From Paenibacillus chibensis (GTDB lineage Bacteria > Bacillota > Bacilli > Paenibacillales > Paenibacillaceae), in assembly GCF_004001045.1 (NCBI RefSeq), contig NZ_BIMK01000003.1, positions 248,001 to 312,000 of the forward strand: a stretch of DNA of 64,000 nt, read 5' to 3'. Of the stretch, positions 60,784 to 64,000 are shown piece by piece. A model generated the notes under the pieces. The model was not told the origin of the DNA. It worked only from the letters and a program-made list of their open reading frames with translations, and ran no database searches. The number at the start of each line of letters is the position of its first letter. The first letter of the stretch is position 1. The position numbers were made by a program, and so were the translations under genes.

Positions 60784-61643
60784 TTAGCGGAACTCCCTGA
60801 TTCCATTTTCAAACGCTTCCTCGTCATGATGCACTATTCCATGCAGAGCTTCCTGCAAAGCAAAGGTGCTTCTGTAAAAATACACTCGTTCCGCAATTTT
60901 CCTGCCACCGGGGTACAAACCAATGCATTTCTCGAAAAAATCTTGTCCGTAGCTCGATAAAATTCCCGCAAAATCATATGCCGGATCACCAAACCCCGAG
61001 CCGCCAAAGTCGATGATCCCGGCAATTCGGCTTTTCTCCGCATGCCAGATGATATTGCCCGCTCCAAAATCCCCATGGATGAGGGTCATTTTCAAGCTCT
61101 GGTTAAAAGGGTCATGCAGAAACCGGTTAAAATTGTCCGTTACTTGCCGCTGAGCCTCTACCCGCATATATGGAAACAGCTTGCTTTGGATATCGAGCAG
61201 GAGCTCCTTCATCATCTGAATAACGTCTTTGCCTGGTTTAATAACGCCTGCGGTTGGAGTTATACCCATGGAGTGGAGCTCATTTAAAAATGTGACCAAT
61301 TGAAGAGCAATCGCATCTTCATCATTCTGCTCCTTCATTTGCACATAGGCTTCCTTCCAAAAAGGAGAGCCTTCAATGAGGGGATAGCCCATAAATGCCC
61401 TTCCCACTTCCATCTCTGTAAAAGCATGATACATGGGATCAGGGACGGGCAGCGAATGAACTTTAACAGCTGCGTTTCCCGCTTCAATTTCTCCACGCCC
61501 TGCACATGCTTGGGGAATCTGAACACGATGGATTGGTTTACGATCAGCACATTGTTGTTCTGCCCGATCTCATTAGGCTCCACCTCATCTATGGGTAATT
61601 CCGGATATACTTCTTGAATGCGTCGAATATATGCGTCTGTCAT
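60784..61643 (-). pseudogene. Aminoglycoside-phosphotransferase-like kinase with a frameshift
   Basis: From the ATG at 61643 (GGAGAGG upstream) the frame reads TDAYIRRIQEVYPELPIDEV ... FRFPKHVQGVEKLKRE and QLLKFI, then shifts near 61450-61455. The remainder, in another frame, reads LPVPDPMYHAFTEMEVGRAF ... LIHGDFGAGNIIWH (catalytic HGDxxxxN) ... IAGIIDFGGSGFGDPAYDFAG (metal-binding DFG). One missing base explains the break. The full product would have about 286 residues, family length for APH/choline-kinase-like enzymes. The start overlaps the end of the ASCH-like gene by 59 bp. Confidence 0.8.
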
Positions 61644-62193
61644 CGCTAACCTCTCCATCGATATGTAGTCTCCGCAGCAGTTCTTCTTTGAGCTCCGGCC
61701 TGGAATCCGCAAAAATATAAGACTGCGGTGCCGTAAAATGATAGGTATTCGTCAGTTCTTCCAGCGTCAGCGGCTCGATTTCCCTAAAGGATCTGATCGG
61801 GATGGCATATCCGGTCTTCAATCCCTTCATATAGGCGGTAATCCCTGAAAGAGTGCCCGAGCCTTCCTGTTCGGCAATGCGCCCAATCGGATCAACCTCG
61901 TCAACGATCGGGGCATCAAATTCGATGTAAGCCTTAATGGCTTTGACCGGCGAGCTTACATAAATAAAAGCATTCACGGAAGTGTCCAGGAATTTCCGCC
62001 GGAATTCATGCTTTTTGATACCCTGCATGATCAGCCCGTAAGGCTGCGGCTGCAGACTCAAAATAATGAGCCGCTTCTCACCGGCCCTTTCTATTTCCGT
62101 ATCCGATTCCCGTTTCATTTCCTGATAAGCCTCCCTATTTTTCTGGCTGCCGATGATTTTCTGTAAGAAAGAGGCGTCTAGGCAAGCAGCCAT
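61585..62193 (-). CDS. ASCH/PUA-like domain protein
   Basis: The 202-residue protein has RLIILSLQPQPYGLIMQGIKKHEFRR, then FIYVSSPVKAIKAYIEFDAP and IRSFREIEPLTLEEL, as in ASCH-type (PUA-fold) RNA-binding or modification proteins. The N-terminal 30 residues are outside the domain; a second start, ATG at about 62118, lies 11 bases after GGGAGG and would give a shorter form. The C-terminal 20 codons overlap the phosphotransferase gene in another frame, so the true end may have been changed by a mutation. Confidence 0.72.
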   Translation of the reverse strand: MAACLDASFLQKIIGSQKNREAYQEMKRESDTEIERAGEKRLIILSLQPQPYGLIMQGIKKHEFRRKFLDTSVNAFIYVSSPVKAIKAYIEFDAPIVDEVDPIGRIAEQEGSGTLSGITAYMKGLKTGYAIPIRSFREIEPLTLEELTNTYHFTAPQSYIFADSRPELKEELLRRLHIDGEVSDDRRIYSTHSRSISGITHR

Positions 62194-62208
62194 GCCTATC
62201 CCGTCTTC

Positions 62209-62541
62209 TTATCTGATTTTCTCGCCGCTCACCACATGCCAGTGGAGATGCTTGGAATCCTGATATTCCCCCAGGTTTGTGATGATCTTGGCAGAACCGG
62301 TTGTACGGGTTAGGTCAGCAGCCACGCTTTTAATGACAGTCATTAATGCTAACAATAAAGCTTCGTTATTGTCCGCTTCCTCCGAAATCAAAGATTGCAC
62401 ATGAATCTTGGGAATAACGACGATATGATGCGTGTAGGAAGGCCTTGTGTGGTGATAGGCCAGTACCGTTTCCGTTTCGATCACCTTACGGACCTGTGTG
62501 TTTCCGCTCAGAACCTCATCGCAATAAAAATCCTGCGTCAT
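62209..62541 (-). CDS. HIT-family (histidine triad) protein
   Basis: The 110-residue protein carries the histidine triad HLHWHV (98-103), the signature of nucleotidyl hydrolases and transferases that act on AMP-linked substrates. YHHTRPSYTHHIVVIPKIHVQS is the preceding strand-helix of the fold. I use the ATG at 62541, nine bases after GGAGG; the ATG two codons earlier is too close. It lies 15 bp upstream of the ASCH-like gene. Confidence 0.88.
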   Translation of the reverse strand: MTQDFYCDEVLSGNTQVRKVIETETVLAYHHTRPSYTHHIVVIPKIHVQSLISEEADNNEALLLALMTVIKSVAADLTRTTGSAKIITNLGEYQDSKHLHWHVVSGEKIR

Positions 62542-62648
62542 GATCATGTACCTCCCTATTCCCTGTTCCTGTAACCTACTTCTACTGAAGACATTGATAG
62601 AAGGTCTCGTTAAGTAAGTTCCATGAGATACCTCCGGTGGAATGGTCA

Positions 62649-63074
62649 TTAATCTTTCGGATATTTGTTCTGCAAAAACGTGACGGACTGGGTTATCAGC
62701 TTCTGTAATACATCCACGCGGATATCTGCAACTTTATTGATGTATATGCAGGCTTTGCCGGCGGTGTGTTTACCGAAATCTTGCAAAAATGCCTCCCGCT
62801 CGGTATCGCCTGTCGCAAAATACAAGCTGATCTTGGCCTTGCGCGGAGAAAAACCAACCAGCGGTGCATCCCCTTCATGGCCGGATTCATACTTGTAATG
62901 ATAGGAGCCGAAGCCGATAATGCTGGGCCCCCACATTTTCGCCGGATATCCGGTCGTTTCCGTAAAAATATCGAGCAGCTGGTAGGCATCCTCACGTTTC
63001 TTGGGGCTATCCACTTCTTCGATGAACTCCATGACGCTATGATCGGTCTCTTTCGTTTTGAGCTCGTATGCCAC
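62649..63074 (-). CDS. DUF1801 domain protein
   Basis: The 141-residue protein matches DUF1801 (YdhG-like): FIEEVDSPKKREDAYQLLDIF, AKMWGPSIIGFGSYHYKYES, LVGFSPRKAKISLYF and GKACIYINKVADI. The fold is close to iron-chaperone-like frataxin relatives in some annotations; no function is established. GGGAGG precedes the ATG. It belongs to the same minus-strand series as the HIT gene. Confidence 0.9.
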   Translation of the reverse strand: MAYELKTKETDHSVMEFIEEVDSPKKREDAYQLLDIFTETTGYPAKMWGPSIIGFGSYHYKYESGHEGDAPLVGFSPRKAKISLYFATGDTEREAFLQDFGKHTAGKACIYINKVADIRVDVLQKLITQSVTFLQNKYPKD

Positions 63075-63173
63075 TTGAACGCCTCCCTACTTTTTTCGAT
63101 GACAAGGATTTCATGAGTACTGGTTACCTAATCTGTTATTTCCTCTTGTACAGACGCTGCGTGGCCCTGGACA

Positions 63174-63743
63174 TCATCTGATTCTTGCTGCTAACTTCTT
63201 CTTCCACCATTCCTTATTCAACATGTACTCCCCCCGGATCGGCATGACCATATATTCTTCGCCAATCTCGATCGGCTCCCGAATGCCTCCATATACCAGA
63301 TCCACGTTCAAGCAGAACGAAAGATGATCTCGCCCAAGCTCCGTTTCCAGCTCCCGCACATAGCTGCTAATGTTGGGTTTATCCTCCCATGCATACATGG
63401 CGTTTTGTCCTCCTGCCGGCATTTGCCACCAACGTATAAACGACGGGAAGGCTTGAATCAATGCTTCCCTCAGCTCGGGCTGCTCCACCTTTTCGAAAGG
63501 CGGCACAAAGACCGATCCTCCTTGCGATCCGTGTGCCCTATATTCCATCGTTTGATTCCACCTGGAAGCCCATTGCACTTTGAGTTCATCTACAACCGCA
63601 GCCGACACCTCAAACAGCCTAGCCGGCGGCCAAACGCTGTCTTTTTCGTCAAAAAGCCCGTAAGCCGTCGCCGTATAGATCAAAAAGTTCAAGTCGGTAT
63701 CGCCGGACAGGCATACACGCCAGGAGTTGTGATCTTGAATCAT
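63174..63743 (-). CDS. Uncharacterised cytoplasmic protein
   Basis: The 189-residue protein has no signal or membrane segment. It has an N-terminal region LSGDTDLNFLIYTATAYGLFDEKD, a central WASRWNQTMEYRAHGSQGG and a C-terminal IEIGEEYMVMPIRGEYMLNKEWW. It is Trp-rich and resembles proteins annotated only as hypothetical in Bacillales. The start at 63743 has AGGAG seven bases upstream; one two codons earlier is too close. Confidence 0.7.
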   Translation of the reverse strand: MIQDHNSWRVCLSGDTDLNFLIYTATAYGLFDEKDSVWPPARLFEVSAAVVDELKVQWASRWNQTMEYRAHGSQGGSVFVPPFEKVEQPELREALIQAFPSFIRWWQMPAGGQNAMYAWEDKPNISSYVRELETELGRDHLSFCLNVDLVYGGIREPIEIGEEYMVMPIRGEYMLNKEWWKKKLAARIR

Positions 63744-63796
63744 AGACATGCTCCTTCCCTTTGGACTGCTCTCTCTTCCATAACATGGATTGTTAC

Positions 63797-64000
63797 CTAG
63801 TAAAATGCCTTGATGTCATCCGGCCCTTTCCGGATCATCATCGAGTCAAATAATCTGCCCTCTGCGTCGATAGCATTGATTTTCAAATGATCCGTGGTCG
63901 CCACAACCTGCACCAAATGCGGTACGGCCACGGACTGCGCGGTATGCCATTCTCTTTTTGGAAGCAGCCATTCCGGCATCGCCCCTGCGCCACCCGCCAC
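63797..64000 (-). CDS. C-terminal part of a probable metallophosphoesterase (continues beyond the window)
   Basis: The frame is open to the right edge. The visible 67 residues include VAGGAGA-like AGGAGAMPEWLLPK and the closing VPHLVQVVATTDHLKINAIDAEGRLFDS, a pattern typical of the C-terminal end of calcineurin-like phosphoesterases (GGxGA, then a strand of the form LxVxAIDxxGxxxD). The catalytic part is outside the window, so the call is tentative. Confidence 0.5.
   Translation of the reverse strand: MAGGAGAMPEWLLPKREWHTAQSVAVPHLVQVVATTDHLKINAIDAEGRLFDSMMIRKGPDDIKAFY

Noticed and set aside
60533-60787. Plus-strand 84-codon frame
   Set aside because: The opposite strand encodes a recognisable GNAT C-terminus, so the plus frame is its shadow.

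Overview
The window looks like chromosomal DNA of a Paenibacillus-type Firmicute. The reasons are strong GGAGG-type ribosome binding sites with frequent TTG/GTG starts, an AraR/AraA/AraB/AraD/AraM arabinose cluster, two CUT1 sugar ABC transporters of the LplB/YtcP kind with large solute-binding lipoproteins, a YesM/YesN-type two-component pair, a membrane-spanning AraC regulator, and many small paralogues (GNAT, P-loop kinases, DUF proteins) typical of that genus. Genus level is an inference; there is no rRNA, tRNA, CRISPR array or insertion sequence that I can see.

Layout. 1-250: 3' end of an unidentified gene with its terminator. 361-6736 (minus strand): araA-araR-araD-araB-araM, with two AraR boxes 40 bp apart before araA and a third before araD. 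7072-8875 (plus): a YwaF-type membrane protein and a cysteine synthase. 9044-16199: a sugar ABC transporter (minus) divergent from its likely sensor kinase/response regulator (plus), with direct repeats in the shared intergenic region. 16.2-37.5 kb: mixed metabolic, stress and membrane genes, including an mntH gene with a promoter that overlaps an MntR-like box.

37.6-53.1 kb is the most coherent specialised system. A minus-strand run encodes two GH29 alpha-L-fucosidases, a GH125 alpha-1,6-mannosidase, a CBM9-like protein, an 878-residue transglutaminase-fold protein and a GH18 glycosidase; it ends in a very long hairpin terminator. Next to it are a transmembrane AraC regulator and a complete sugar ABC importer whose upstream region carries a near-perfect CcpA (cre) site. 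None of the glycosidases has a signal peptide. I read this as import of fucosylated N-glycans or glycopeptides and their dismantling in the cytoplasm, with the transglutaminase-fold protein as a candidate peptide-N-glycanase-like step. The enzyme families are seen; the pathway is inferred.

53.3-64 kb (almost all minus strand) is a packed accessory region of small enzymes in which several genes are damaged: a 41-bp tandem duplication in a kinase gene, an in-frame TAG in an inositol-monophosphatase gene, a frameshift in an aminoglycoside-phosphotransferase-like gene, and C-terminal remnants of a solute-binding protein and of a GNAT acetyltransferase. Two more single-base homopolymer frameshifts lie at 22.6 kb and 34.8 kb. 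They may be real decay or sequencing error; raw reads would decide.
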